Of a stretch of DNA of 64,000 nucleotides, positions 33,456 through 45,701 are shown one piece after another (within the stretch, counting starts at the first letter, position 1; each line of letters starts with the position of its first letter). The notes beneath the pieces were generated by a model. It had not been told where the DNA came from. It was given only the letters and a program-made list of their open reading frames with translations, and ran no database searches. The stretch covers positions 7,507,001-7,571,000 of the forward strand of contig OZ024718.1 in assembly GCA_964016875.1 (NCBI GenBank), in the 5' to 3' direction. The DNA is from Fallopia convolvulus. Its lineage: Eukaryota > Streptophyta > Magnoliopsida > Caryophyllales > Polygonaceae. Position numbers and translations under genes: made by a program.

Positions 33456-36400
33456 GCTTTTTTTATATAAGGAAAGAGTCTAGGATGACTACTAGCATGA
33501 TAGTAGTCGCCCTAGAGCATCCTGTCGGATGAGGGTAAGTAAACTCGGATCAGCTGCAAGCGGAACGGAAGACACGATGGAAGGACCCAACGATGAAGTC
33601 CGCCACATCATTGTACTCCCGATAGACATGAGAGATACTCCAATCCTGAAACCGAGCAAGCAAGCAAGGATGTCCGAACGCAGTAGCTTAATTCCCCACG
33701 GGCAGCGCCAATCACCAAGTACGGCCTTGACCAGCTGCAAATTGTCGCCTTCGATCTGGATCCGAGGAATGCCACGTTTGATGGCCTCAAGAAGTCCTTG
33801 GCGCAAGGCGATGGTCTTGGAGATCAGAACAGATTGTCGACCAATCAATCCTCCGTCGAAGTAGATGGGGGAGCCCTCAGAGTCCCTAAGGATGAATCCG
33901 AACGAGGCCACGCCATCTGCACACACTTCACCATCAAAATTCAATTTAATGTAGTCCCTCTTGGGTTTTGCCCATTTGTTAAGTCTCCTATCTCCCCCAT
34001 CTCTCGCACAGTTGGTACGAGAACTGGGGGGAGCAGGGGCTACAATCAATTTCCATTCTTTAACCTGATTTCGAGTAAACTCGCTAATGTTATTGGCATT
34101 ATTCAAGTTTGTTCCGTTGTTCTATCAAACAATCTCTTATTTCTGGAATACCATAGGCTCCACTAGATGTTAGTGAGGAATTCCATTTCCTCTTTTGTCA
34201 TCAGAGTCCTAATTTCCTCTAGGACTTGGTGCGTTTTTTTGTCGTCCGGGACAACTTGGTTAATGATCCGACATAGTTTTGTGCTAACGACGTTAAGGGT
34301 TTCCCTAGTAAGGGGACATGAAAGTAGAATGTTGTTGGTGTCTTCAACCTGGCTGTGGCATGCAACGCAACCCTGTGGTACCGGTATGTGGTTGGAGGCC
34401 AGTCTCGATTTGGTTGGTAGGCCGTTGCGTGCCACTTTCCATAGGAAGTTCTTCATTTTGGGCGGTATGTTGAGTTTGTTGATCCATTCTAGGTTAATTT
34501 TGGGTTCTCCTTTGGATTGGTGGATCCACTGAATGGTTGAGTGGGTAGAATACCAACCATTTTTGTTGGGTTGCCAGTATAGCCTGTCCGGGATTTTTAT
34601 TATGGGGTTGATAATTTCGGAGATCTTGTATAGGTCATCATTAATAACAACTTTACCCAGTTTTTCTAGGTTTCAAGAATTGTCTTCCCTGAGGTAATTG
34701 TCTACATGTTCATCCCAGTTAATAAGGTTTTCGACCTCATTCTTTGGTTGAAGGGGACCATTGCTTGTCCAATTGTCTTTTCAGAAATGAATAGTTTTTC
34801 TGTCTCCCACTTGTCAGATGAGAGCCTTGATAATCAAGTCTCTAAGGCCTATGAGTTTGGACCATTGCCAGGATGTGTTATGTTTTTTCTTGTAGTTCAG
34901 AATACTTTCCGTTTTGAGGTATTTTTCTGAAACTATTTTAACCCAAAGGTTGTTTGGTTCTGCTAGTTTTTTCCAAAGCAACTTCATTTGGAGTGATTTG
35001 TTCATTTCTTCCGCCTTGGTGATTCCCGCCCCACCGTGGGCAGGAGGGCGATAAATAGAATTGCAGCTTATAAGTGGTTTATAGTTGTTTTCTTTGTTCT
35101 AGAAAAAATTCTTGTTGATTTGGTCTAATTCTTTTAATGTTGCCTGCGACAACATAAACGATTGCATAATATAGTTCGGTTGTGCTGAGAGGTTTGCTTT
35201 GATTAGGGTGTTCGCTTTCCATTTTGATAATTGTGCTCTGGTTCGTAGAGTAAGGGTTTTGAATGTGTTTTGTGTTACTCTCCCGTTGATAATTGAGCAT
35301 CCTAAATATTTGTCTAATGCAACAGTATTTGCTATTTGGAGGATCTGCTTTATTTGTTCCTTGGTGTTGATGCTTGTGTTTTTGGTGACTTGGAAGGCGG
35401 ACTTTTGAAAATTGACTTTCTGGCCAGAAATGTGGTGGTAGTCGTCAATAATGTCTTTAATTTTTTTTGCAGGCGTGGCCATTGGCTTTGGCAAAAATGA
35501 TGATGTCATCTGCGAATGCCAGGAATGAGATTTTTGTGCCATTTCTCGAGATTTGGATCCCGATGCCATTTTTTGAGTTGGAGCTTTCTAAGTGGAGTTG
35601 TCTTGCCAGAATTTCAGCGGCGAGAATGAATAGGTATGGTGGAAGGGAATCCCCCTATCTAAGTCCCCGTTTCGGTAGAATTGTTCTGTTGGTCCGTTAT
35701 TCACAAGAATAGAGAAGGAGAATGTTTCAACACATTCGCGAATCCAACAAATGAACTTCTCGTGGAATCCGAACCTGTGTAGGATTGAGGCTAGGAACTC
35801 CCAACTGATACGATCGTAGGCTTTTTCCATGTCAAGTTTTACTGCAATCCATCCCTCACGACCTCATTTATTGCGAAAGGAGTGGAAAAACTCATGCATG
35901 ATGAGTGTGTTATCATGGATACTTCGATTTTGGATGAATGCCCCTTGCATTGGGTGAATTAGTTTGTTTAAGACGTTTTTTAGACGTTTTTTAATAATTT
36001 TCGATATTACTTTGTAGATTGTATTGCATTGGCTGATTGGCCTATAATGATTGGTAGAGTTGGGATTTTCGCATTTGGGTAGTAGAGTGATGAAAGTGTG
36101 GTTTATTTGTTTTAATATTTTACCAGAGTGAAAGAATTAAGCTCTTCACAGCTTTGGTGACATCCGGGCCAATGATATGCCACTATCTTTTATAGAAGCA
36201 TGCCGACATTCCATCCAGGCTTGGGGATTTGTCATCTCCAATGTCGAACAGGGCATTCTTGATTTCTGGGTTCGAAATTGGTTTGGTGAGCTCGATGTTG
36301 TCAGCATCTGTTACTTCTTGTTGGATTGTTTGTGTCATGGGTTGGAGTTTCCTTTGGTTTATTTCCAAAGCCCTGAAACGATTTTGGGAATCCCGTTTAA

Positions 36401-37680
36401 TTTCTGTTCTTATGTTCTCTAATCCAGTGATTTGTGTTCCTTCAGCTGTGCGAATCTCTAATGTTGGTTCTATTTCTTCTACCGGTGGCAATCGGGTGGA
36501 AATATTTGGTGTTCTTGTCATTGAGTTTTATATGGGTGTATTTTGCTCGTTGTTGCCAATAAGAGTTGTGGAAATCCAAGAGGCATGAACGCTTTCTCGA
36601 CAGTCTGTCTTGTTTTTGGATTAGCTGCAGATTAGCGTTTTCGATTATTTCCTTTTGGATTTCGATGAGTTCGTCATCCAGCTTTTTGATTTGTTCAAAA
36701 ATGTTTCCAAACGTTTGTTTGTTCCATGCCTTTGCTTTAATTTTTAGGAGTTGAGTTTTTTTTGTGAGGCTGTACATGTGAGACCCACCAGCGTTGAGAC
36801 GCCAGGCTTGTTTAATGACATTTAGGAAGTCCTTTCTAGATGTCCACATCATCTCAAATTTGAATGGTTGTGCTTTGAATGGGACCCCCGTAGGGAGGTC
36901 GCACGAAATAGGGCAGTGATCCGAGGATGAGAAAGCATGGTTTTTCGTGGCTAGGGATGGGTACCACTGGATGATGTGGTTGTTAACAAGGGTTCGGTCC
37001 AGTTTCTCGAAAGTATTGTTGTCAAGGTTTTTGGATTTTCTCCATGTGAATTTATTTCCAATGGTGGGGATATCACACATGTCGCACTCGTTTTTAAAGT
37101 TAATGAGTTGTTCAAATCGAGATGGGGGCGGATACGCCTCTCCCAGTTTCTCGTTTGGGTGTTGAATTTCGTTAAGGTCTCCCATTCGGAGACAGGACAG
37201 GGTACAATTATGGATGAATTCCTTCAGTTTGTTCCAAAATGGGTCTTTTTCTTGTGCTCTTGGCGGCGCATAGGGTAGTACCAGGATCATTTCTCTGTTG
37301 GATTCGAGGTTTACATAGTGGAATGTGATAAATCGGTTGTCTTTATGGATGGTTTTGATAGTCTCGTTTGTGAGCATAGAACCCTTCCAAAGGATACAGA
37401 TACCGCCCGAGAGTCCGATGGCCGGAATGAACTCGATTGAGTCGAAGCCCGCCTTTTTCCACCCTTTACAATCAGGCGAAGTTTGGGTTTTTGTTTCAAC
37501 GAGTGCAATTCGGTTGATATGTTCAAGGCGACACAACGCATTAACCTCGGTCCAAAAGGACTTGCGTTTGATGCCCCGACAATTCCATGTGCAAATCTTC
37601 ATAAACAACCGGACTTGGTGTGGCTTTTGGCCATGGGAGGATGGGAATACATCCACGATTTTTGTTTTGTTTTATTATGG
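33456..37680 (-). mobile_element. LINE-B: decayed plant L1, antisense
   Basis: On the minus strand an ORF2 runs from the endonuclease start near 37602 to the RNase H end at 33492, followed by ~35 bp and an A tail (T run at 33456 on the plus strand). Its 3' end (CCTAGAGCATCCTGTCGGATGAG on the plus strand, quoted here in part: CCTAGAGCATCC) is shared with LINE-C, so the two belong to one family. The 5' limit and the target duplication could not be fixed. ORF1 is not recognisable upstream. Confidence 0.75.
33492..37602 (-). pseudogene. LINE-B ORF2: endonuclease / RT / zf-RVT / RNase H (many frameshifts)
   Basis: Reading 3'-ward on the minus strand: endonuclease MKICTWNCRGIKRKSFW, with GDLNEIQ and SSDHCPI (37602-36442); RT pieces with MEKAYDRISWEFL (35830) and a FLAFADDIIIFAKA catalytic motif (~35530); then HHISGQKVNFQKSAF and YLGCSI. 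The zf-RVT piece (CVACHSQVEDTNNILLSCPL) is at 34456-34163. RNase H (LNFDGEV, then IEGDNLQLVKA) is at 34106-33492. Several frame changes and stops separate the pieces. One is an eight-base homopolymer (35461-35468, T on plus) where seven bases would keep the frame. The length is that of a full ORF2, so decay is by small lesions rather than large deletion. Confidence 0.82.
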
Positions 37681-38969
37681 TTTTTGGCCATTTGATTACG
37701 GGATTTAACCCCTTGTTGAATGTCCATTTTTTCTGGTGTCAGCTCCCTTTTGATGGAAGTTAACCGAACAAACCTTTTTTTTTCTTGCCACTGTGCTTTT
37801 GGAACTTATTTTCCCAACAATAACGAAGTAGGATGGATTTGTCATAAAAGGTGGTTATACCGTATGAACGGAAGAAAATCCATTCATACAAGTGCCACAA
37901 AGGAGATCGTTTTATGATCACTGTAAGAAAACACACTACCACAAAGAAAAGAAGGCTGTTAAGAGCCCTAGTGGTTTTTCTTCCCACCCAAACAGAGGTG
38001 GCTTGTGATTTGGTTTCAATTATTTGTAATTGTTGAGGGGTTGCAAAGAAACGGGGTTAAAAACAAACCCAGCAAGACAAACACAAGTCTTCACATTGTA
38101 GGAGAATAATTGATACTAGTGCAGAAGTTGTTAACAAATTTTTTTTTATCAAGTTGTTAAAAGTCTGCAGATCATGAAGATAATAAAGAGTCTTTTTGAG
38201 GAGATAGGCACTTTGAGTGCAAGTAAACTTTGGCAAGGTATCCTGCTTATTTAAACAAGGGTTAGGCTTGTAGTAACATGACAACAAACAAATTAATAAG
38301 ACACGAGCAGAAAGGAAGCCGGGGAGGCCGCGGACAACAAGCGCAATAAGGAAAAAATGGTGGTTTTTTTAGATTGTTGGTCCAAAGACCCCAGACAGGC
38401 CGCCCGGCCGCCACGGACCTGGACCTGGAGACGGAGAGGCAAGGGCAGCGATGTTGTACACACACCGGCCAAGCCTAAATTTCACTAGAGGATGAAAATA
38501 GCATCGATTACGGTTTTGTGGCCACCTAATGACCTTCCCGAGTGCGGATCCAACGAGAGCAGTCAAGGGTTAAGCGACACCTCATTGAACCCCATCGACA
38601 ACAATGGAACTTGAGTGCGAATCGGGAAAGGCGTCAGTGGCTCCTTGCAATTGTTTATGCAATCTCTTGAGAGATCATACAACTTGACAGTAATTAAGCA
38701 TATTGAGATCCAAAAGGGCTCCATTTTGGGATTCCATTTTGGGAATAATCAATTTTGCTCCTGGTGTGGGTTGATTTTCGTGGCTCGAACAAGATTATAT
38801 TTCTCCTTGTGTTGTGGCTTGAGGCCGGTGACGGGGAGTGGTTCTTGCCGGAGACGGTAGGGTTTGGGCCATTTTGTTGGGGTGGATTTCAATTTTATTT
38901 TTATCGAGAAATAGTGTGTTATGTCCCAAAAAAAGTTCCTAATGATAAAAATGTTTTCTTTTTTTCATA
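37681..38969. other. Unclassified sequence upstream of LINE-B
   Basis: Moderately GC-containing segments (38260-38560, 38590-38880) carry open frames of 60-80 codons on both strands. None starts convincingly or resembles a known family. Some of this may be the missing 5' part of LINE-B or its target. Confidence 0.35.
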
Positions 38970-39967
38970 TCTACCCTAATATATTATAAAGCAGAAATTA
39001 AATCTGTGTAAAAATTTGCGCCACGTAGCATACCTTGAATAAAATAATAATTTTTTTTTTTTCAACTTAAAAAAATAAATAATAATTCTAGAAAACCCCC
39101 TTCATATTATACTCTAATAATAATTCTAGAAATCACAATTTATCTTAACCATTTTATAAAATAGATAATGGATAGATATCATATTGTATGAGTAGAGATT
39201 GTTTCATACAGTATCACATACTAAAAAAATAAAATTTAATTAATATACACATATTTAAAAAAAATATATTTAAATAATAAGAATTACTAAATAAAAAAAT
39301 GAATTTATAAAGATTGAAGGCTTTTTAGGGTAATTAAGATTTTAGTTCCAATAAAATAGATAATGTATATATATAATTTTCTATCTATGAAAATATTGAT
39401 TTTATTCTTTAAAAAATCCTAAATATAAAAAATGGCTATTTTAGATTTTATAAAATAAGTAATGTATCAAAATAAGTTTTTATCTATATAATTTTCTATC
39501 TATGTTTATTGATATTGATTGATATGCAATATTACATATGCTATCTTAAGATTATGCTAAAATATTTTTATCGGATTGTTGAAAAAAAATTAACGATATA
39601 AATTTCTATCTATATTTACGCTAATATATATATATATATATATATATTATAAAATAGAAACAAACTATCTATAAAATTCGCGCTACATAGCACTTAAGGA
39701 ACCAATCTTTTCTTTCATTTTATTTATTTATTTATATTTATTATACTTTAAAGTGAATGTAGAAGGTTTGATATAGAAAAATATTTTTCATATTTATTTG
39801 TTTTTATCTTAAAAATTAGAAAACAAAAAAAAACGTTAAATTTTATATAAATATCATTAATAATTATTAAAATATACATTATCTTTGTTTTTTCTCTTTA
39901 ACTTGTGATAATATATTATATAGTATAATTTTTAAAACTACCCGTAAATTTACGGGAATTACACTAG
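38970..39967 (+). mobile_element. Helitron-B (same family as Helitron-A)
   Basis: It begins TCTACCCTAATATATTATAA after an A and ends with CCCGTAAATTTACGGG (39941-39956), AATTACA and CTAG before a T. It is 998 bp and colinear with Helitron-A. Being uninterrupted, it serves as the empty-site reference for the Helitron-C insertion. It has no coding capacity. A (TA)n run near 39620-39648 is longer than in copy A. Confidence 0.87.
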
Positions 39968-40979
39968 TTTGCATGAAAGCCTAAAACAAATAACTAAATG
40001 CCCAATTTAATTGCATGAATGCCCAATTTTCTAATTTTTTGATTTTTTAAAAGAAGGTAATTTTTTAATTTCATTTTAATTTTATTCCATTAAAAATTAA
40101 ATATAACGATTAAAAAATGAACAAAAATTTCAATAGATGAACTTGGCCATTTCTGTACTTCCAATTCACCCCCTTCTTTAATCTTTTCTCCTTTGGACGT
40201 CCAATTTCTTTAATATCGGCTTTGAACGACTTGCTGGGTTCATCATCTTCTTGTGATTGTTAATTTTTGTTTTTGTGATTTTTGATGGAAAGAGGGAGAG
40301 ATTTTATGAGTTGAGAGTATCATGCTGGGACTATTTAATTTCCACCATCACCATTGTTAAGCTGTTGAAGTGTTGGTGCGAGGAGATCGACTACTCGTTA
40401 TATTAATATAAGCTCTGCCACCGCCATTAGTAACAGCTTGGCGGCTTCTACTTCCATGGCGTTGATGCTGTCCAAGGATCTTCAATCGACGGTCAAGATC
40501 TATATTGACGCACTCCAATCGTCGTTGGCGGCGGTTAAGAGACCCGCGACAACGAAGATCGGCTTCTCACGAAGAACCGTTCGGATAACCGCGCACGAAT
40601 CGCGAATTTGGAGATATTCCAACTCTGATTCCACTCTTCCGTTGCAGAATTCTGTGGACGCAAGAGCACACCGTCACGACACTGCTCAATTGTCTCTCCA
40701 TCAAGACAATAAGATGCTAATCGATGGCGCCGATGCCGTGAATCCGTAATTACGCTTTGAAGAGAACGGGAAGGGAAACATCGAAGCAAATGCGGCGACA
40801 ATATCTATAATCACGCCGATGGAGGATCTCCGCCCTTGATTTTCTATGTTATTTTGTAGGAGGAGCAGTTTAATGATTTTATGCATTAGAATCTGTAGAG
40901 TATAAAAAATAACTTGTTTCATTATTTTGATATTAATGAAAATGAAAAATGAAAAATTTTAATTAAAAAAGATCCAAAA
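39968..40979. other. Intergenic DNA with a small unclassified ORF region
   Basis: A GC-richer island at 40370-40830 contains a forward frame of about 97 codons if started at the ATG at 40456 (MALMLSKDLQSTVKIYID, ending at 40749) and an overlapping reverse frame. I do not recognise either. The sharply different composition from the AT-rich surroundings suggests a gene fragment. Confidence 0.3.
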
Positions 40980-41028
40980 AGACACACTTGCTATTTTTTT
41001 TTATTAGGTAAGGATTAGGAGGCACCCC

Positions 41029-43847
41029 TTACGGGGAGCGTCCTAGAGCATCCTTTCGGATGAGAACCTGAAGTTCTGGATGAGTCTTAATGGACTCGGC
41101 GGGGAGACTATGACTCAATTTAGCAATTTTATCGGCCACAGCATTACACTCCCTAGGGATATGACTAACTCGAATATCTTGAGCTCCAACCATGGAGACA
41201 AGAGTGTCGGAGATTATTAATTCAATCTCCGAAGGACACTTGATCACACCTTTGAACGCATTAATAACCTGGAGGTTATCCCCTTCGATTTCAATGTTCC
41301 TTAGATTTCTATTTCTCACTTCTCGGATAGCCTCTCTAAAGGCTAGGGCTTCAACCTTAACGGACGAGATTTTGCCAAAATTACACATTTTTAAACCGAT
41401 TATCTGGACAACGCAATTCCTGATTACAATTCCCCTCGTTGCATGGTTGTTGGGGAGTCGTGATGCATCAAAATTAATTTTCAACTGATCGTGTCTTGGT
41501 TTTTTCCAAATTTCGAGCTTCTTTATTCGTTTGTTCTTTTTATACTGTTGATTTGCCATATTGTGTTCCTCATCTTCCGTCCAAATTCTTGCCCTTTCCC
41601 AATTTTTAACTTGATTTCAAACATAACTCGTTAGGTCTGTGATGCTATTATTCTGATCTTGCTGGAAAGTTAATTTGTTTCGTTGATGCCAAACACTCCA
41701 CCAAGTAACTGCTAATTCCGTGATCTATTGTTGCCCTAGTAGTTGTTTAATTTCATTTAAGACCACACATGGTGTCTTATTAGTAGTGTCTAAACTTTTT
41801 AGCACCTGAGCCGTATTTGGGTTTACTTTGTTTGCTATATATATCATGTACGGGCATTTAACAAGAATATGGTTTGTGTCTTCTTCAGAACAATCACACA
41901 GAATACAGCCACATGGAATAACGACCTGTTTTCTCTTAGGCGTTCCTTTGTGGGGAGTCCATTACTATCAATTTTCCATAAATTTTTTTTCACTTTCGGG
42001 TATGTATCAAGTTTTCATATCCAGCTATTAATGTTCGGGGTATGCCTTTCTATGTTGGAAATGAGATCCATGGCCGAGGCAGTAGAACCATCCATTTTTG
42101 CTCAGCGCCCAGTAGAGTCTATCTTGTATATGGTTATCCAGGATCGGCACTGCTTGTATTTGTTCAACAATCTCTTCCGGTAAAACTTGTCTTAGTTGTT
42201 CTATTCTCCATGTTTTGTCTTGAGAAATCCACTCGTCAACCTATAAGATGCCATTTATCATACCAAAAATTCACTGTTCTTCCATCCCCTATTTGCCATA
42301 TTAAGCCTTTGCAAAATTCTTCCCTAAGGTTGATGAGTTTTTTCCATTGCCATGACGTGTTTTGTTTTGGTCTATACGTGAAGAAATCACCGTCCTTGAG
42401 GTATTTTTCCTGGATAATTCTTACCCATACATTATTTGGTTCTGCTAGGATTTTCCCTAATAATTTCATTTGTAATGCTTTGTTCATATGTTCTGTCTTT
42501 CTAATACCTAGACCACCTATTTCTTTTGGTTTGCAAATTCTATCCCATCCTACGAGTGGCTTGTATTGCCTATCTCTATTCCAGAAAAAACTCCGATTGA
42601 TCCTATCCATTTCCGAATGTATTGCAGTGGGGAGCATGAAACTTTGCATGACATAATTAGGTTTTGTTGCGAGGTTTGCTCTAATTAATACTGTTCGGCC
42701 CTCTTGAGAGAGTGAGTTGGCTTTCCATTTAGTAAGTTGTTGTTGTGCCTTACTTACAGATTCTTTGAAGGTGTCTTTATTCACCTTTCCGTTAATCATT
42801 GGGCATCCTAGATATTTTTCTATGTTTGTCATTGTCGGGATTCCTAGCGTTTGATGGACTATATTTCGTTGTTGGGTATTCATATTTTTAGGGGTTTGGA
42901 AGGCTGATTTGGTGTAATTTACCTTTTGTCCTGAGATTCTGCAGAATTCATCTATTATATTTTTCACCTTTGCACATGATCCCTATGATGCTTTAGCAAA
43001 GATTATGATATCGTCAGCAAAGGCGAGAAACGGAATTCTGGTTCCACCTCGGGAAATAGGGAAGCCAATCGACTTTTTGTCGGTTTCGCTTGTCAATTGC
43101 AATTTTCGCGCCAAGATTTCCGCTGCGAGGACAAAGAGGAAAGGTGATAGAGGATCTCCTTGTCTTAATCCTCGATTTTTCATAAATGTTATCAACTTCT
43201 GTTACTAACCATTGTATGATACTGTTACTAACCAGGGCCCTATCCAATTTTTCATAAATGTTATCAACTTCTATTTTGTTTTTTCTCCAAGTAAATAAGT
43301 TTCCAAGGGTTGGAATGTCTTCGAGGAGGCAATCATTTTTGAAGTTTATTAGCCTCTCAAATCTATGTGATTCTGGATGGGCTCCTCCTTTTTTTCCATT
43401 AGGTTCTTGAATTTCATTTAGATCTCCAATAATAAGGTTTGGTAGGCTAGTATTTTGTAGCGTTTCAGTTAGTTCATTCCAAAATGCATCTTTATCTCCA
43501 GCATTAGGTGGAGCATAAACAAAGCATATAGCAAGTGACTTTTTCGTAATAAGATGGTTATACTTTAGAATTATGTACCTTGGCGCTTGAGCAAGCACAA
43601 AAACCTCTTCATTAATAAGTTGGTGCGCTTTCCAGAAGACACCAAGACCTCCAGCACGCCCGATAGCAGGGGACCAAAGAACATTATCGAACCCGGCTCG
43701 ACGCCACACTTGATCGCTAGGAAGTGTATCGGTTTTAGTTTCCCCTATTGCCATTATTTGTATTTTTTGTATTTTACAGAAGGAATCTAGTTCTGGCCAG
43801 AAAGATTTTCTCCCAATCCCCCTACTATTCCAGAATCCTATCTTCAT
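41029..43847 (-). pseudogene. LINE-C ORF2: internally deleted endonuclease-RT-RNase H
   Basis: On the minus strand the endonuclease (MKIGFWNSRGIGRKSFW, GDLNEIQ, IYEKLDRALVSN) runs to about residue 215. There the sequence jumps to the late RT motif FMKNRGLRQGDPLSPF and FLAFADDIIIFAKAS. Absent are the endonuclease SSDH motif, the linker, and the RT fingers with DLEKAYDR. A TAG at 42980-42982 interrupts the RT after AKAS (compatible with CAG). The frame resumes with ISGQKVNYTKSAF, YLGCPMING and IGDGRTVNFWYDKWH. RNase H (INFDAS, IEGDNLQVINA, HIPRECNAVADKIA) ends at 41029. Further frame breaks occur between 42236 and 41559. Not functional. Confidence 0.85.
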
Positions 43848-44040
43848 TATAACCTATTTTATCTATCCAATTCTCACTTCTTACATTTGGTTTGATGTTG
43901 GTAGAGACATGGTTCATCCCTTTAAAACGTTTGAAATGATCTTTATCTATGTCCAACAAGCAAGACCAATCTAATAGAATTTCAGTAGTCTGCTGGTGGT
44001 TTTGTGAGCCTTTCTTCCCCTTAACAATGCATTTATTCAC
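43825..44040 (-). pseudogene. LINE-C ORF1-like tail
   Basis: A 71-codon minus-strand frame (no ATG; from VNKCIVKGKKGSQN to YNEDRILE) stops just inside the ORF2 start, as ORF1 does in related elements. Basic and hydrophilic; assigned by position only. Confidence 0.35.
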
Positions 44041-44049
44041 ATAGCTAAT

Positions 44050-44787
44050 CAGTACATTCCTTTAAAGCCTAGGAAGAAAATTCCTTCTACAATTTTGAAG
44101 ACCCTTGCGAGGGAGGGAGCATTTCACTTGCAAACTGTCTATATTCATTAACTTAGCCGTAGTTCGTATACAATCAAATTCTCCTGTGTTCAACCTTTTA
44201 TAATCATATATCATGGTCACTCTCGTACCAATTACATATTGTATACAACATTTACAAACTTTAGTTCCATTTAAAATAAACAAGGGATGTCTACAGTCAC
44301 CAGTTGCAGGTCAGCCCACTCCATGTAGGCGCTGGAAACTTCAAAGCTTTGTTTCAATAAAAATAACAGCCTATTAGCCGAGTATACCTTGCTTCCTCTA
44401 TGGTCCTGGTCCCATCCAAACTTGCCAGTCAGATCGAAGTTCGAAGAGGAACCTGCATTAACGAGCATATACAACAAACCAGCATAATATGACTCAAGAT
44501 CACCCACATTTAAAGAAGTGAAACGATCAAGTATTATGTAGTTAATGTGGGGAAGAAATAATCCCTATTTTCCAACTATCCTCATAGCCCAAGTCAGGTG
44601 GGAAAGATTGCATACTCATATAACTGTGATTCCTGATCCAGTTTCTAGGTCTCCTCATATTAGTAATCAAGGCATAATTAGAATAATCTTCATTGGAGTA
44701 GGAAATAACAGCCCTAGACACACCAATTATTTTATGTGTAACACAACTCATTTTAGGGATGCTTTGTATCCATAGGTCATGAATCTG
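44050..44787 (-). other. Unidentified 5' segment of LINE-C
   Basis: Lies inside the LINE-C target duplications, so it was inserted together with the element. Minus-strand frames 44793-44542 and 44507-44271 read like ordinary protein (for example SKVYSANRLLFLLKQSFEV) but match neither ORF1 nor any family I can name. It could be divergent ORF1 or a transcript joined to the LINE during insertion. Confidence 0.35.
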
Positions 44788-44962
44788 AGACACACTTGCT
44801 ATTTAACCTAATTAGGGGTATTTTTTAAATTACTAATTTTTTTTGGGGCATACTTGCTAATTGGCCTTATGGAAAAGGTTTTTTTTTTAGGGAATTCGGT
44901 CAATTTGTCGATTTAGGGTGAGATAGCTAATTCACCCTCCGAACATTCTAACGGGAATCTAA

Positions 44963-45339
44963 GGGTGTGTTTGTTAGGTACCAAAAACTAGTTGGAGTTT
45001 TCCAACTAGTTGCAAAAACTCGAATAAACGTTGTTTGTTTGACACATAAAAACTAGCAACTAGTTGTAAAACTAGTTTTTTGACAAAGCTAATTTTTAAA
45101 GCTTTTGCACTAGTTTTTAGTAGTTTTTCGAATTAAAAAATAATTATTTTTCTAAATAAGAATAACTCTATAATAAAATAAAATTTCAAATTATTAATTA
45201 CTACAATAAAATACTTGAACATTACCAAACAGTGTTTATATATATTTTTAAAACTCCAACTACTTTTACAGCTAGTTTTACAACTTCAGCTCGTTTTGCA
45301 ACTCCAACTAGTTTTTTTGTGACTTAACAAACATAGCCT
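44963..45339. mobile_element. Tourist-like MITE
   Basis: Long imperfect inverted ends: GGGTGTGTTTGTTAGG... continuing into AAAAACTAGTTGGAGTT, and on the reverse strand from 45339 AGGCTATGTTTGTTAAG... into the same AAACTAGTTGGAGTT. TAA flanks both sides (44960-44962 and 45340-45342), the preferred PIF/Harbinger target. The interior is AT-rich and non-coding, with many CAACTAGTT/AACTAGTTG motifs. Confidence 0.72.
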
Positions 45340-45419
45340 TAAGTTGATGTACAAGTTTTTCTATGGGAATTGATATTGATTGTTCCACATTCCTTGGATT
45401 TTTTTTATGAAACCTCACT

Positions 45420-45552
45420 CATTTTTGCAACTTCGATAGCGTTTCGCCCGTCACCCGAACCGCCTATCACCCGCATTGTTTAGGTTTTCACCCATTTATT
45501 TCGATCTGGTGAAACGGGTGGGTCGGTCACCCGTGGGTAATTGACAACCCTA
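45420..45552. repeat. hAT-terminus-like scrap
   Basis: CACCCG/GGGTGG-rich sequence ending GGGTAATTGACAACCCTA, which on the other strand is a TAGGGTTGTCAATTACCC hAT-type terminus. No partner end or 8-bp duplication was found. Confidence 0.4.
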
Positions 45553-45701
45553 GTCGAAATACATAAAACCACTTACACTATTAAACTTTTTGTTATTGTG
45601 TGAAATATATATTAATATATCCGAATAGTCGAAATACATAAAACCACTTACACTATTAAACTTTTTGTTATTGTGTGAAATATATATTAATATATCCGAA
45701 T
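45551..45701. repeat. Exact 75-bp tandem duplication
   Basis: The segment starting AGTCGAAATACATAAAACCA is present twice head to tail (from about 45552 and 45627) with essentially no differences, indicating a recent local duplication. Confidence 0.9.

Larger units (their letters stand above)
40980..44804 (-). mobile_element. LINE-C: antisense plant L1 with internal deletion and 17-bp target duplication
   Basis: Flanked by AGACACACTTGCTATTT at 40980-40996 and 44788-44804; the left copy merges into the T run that represents the A tail. On the minus strand the element runs from unidentified 5' sequence (44787-44050) through an ORF1-like tail to ORF2. About 1.2-1.5 kb of ORF2, from the endonuclease C-terminus to RT motifs, is missing (judged against LINE-B). 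It is closely related to LINE-B. Confidence 0.85.

Noticed and set aside
40438..40749. Small host gene at 40.4-40.7 kb
   Set aside because: The frame opens with TTG, its composition is compatible with a captured fragment, and the overlapping reverse frame is equally open. Left as unclassified.
33434..44935. TTAGG(A/G)TGAGATAGCT at 33440 and 44915 as target duplications of LINE-B
   Set aside because: The two words are 11.5 kb apart, imperfect, and would require LINE-B to contain a Helitron, LINE-C and much unassigned DNA. The similarity is suggestive but too weak.
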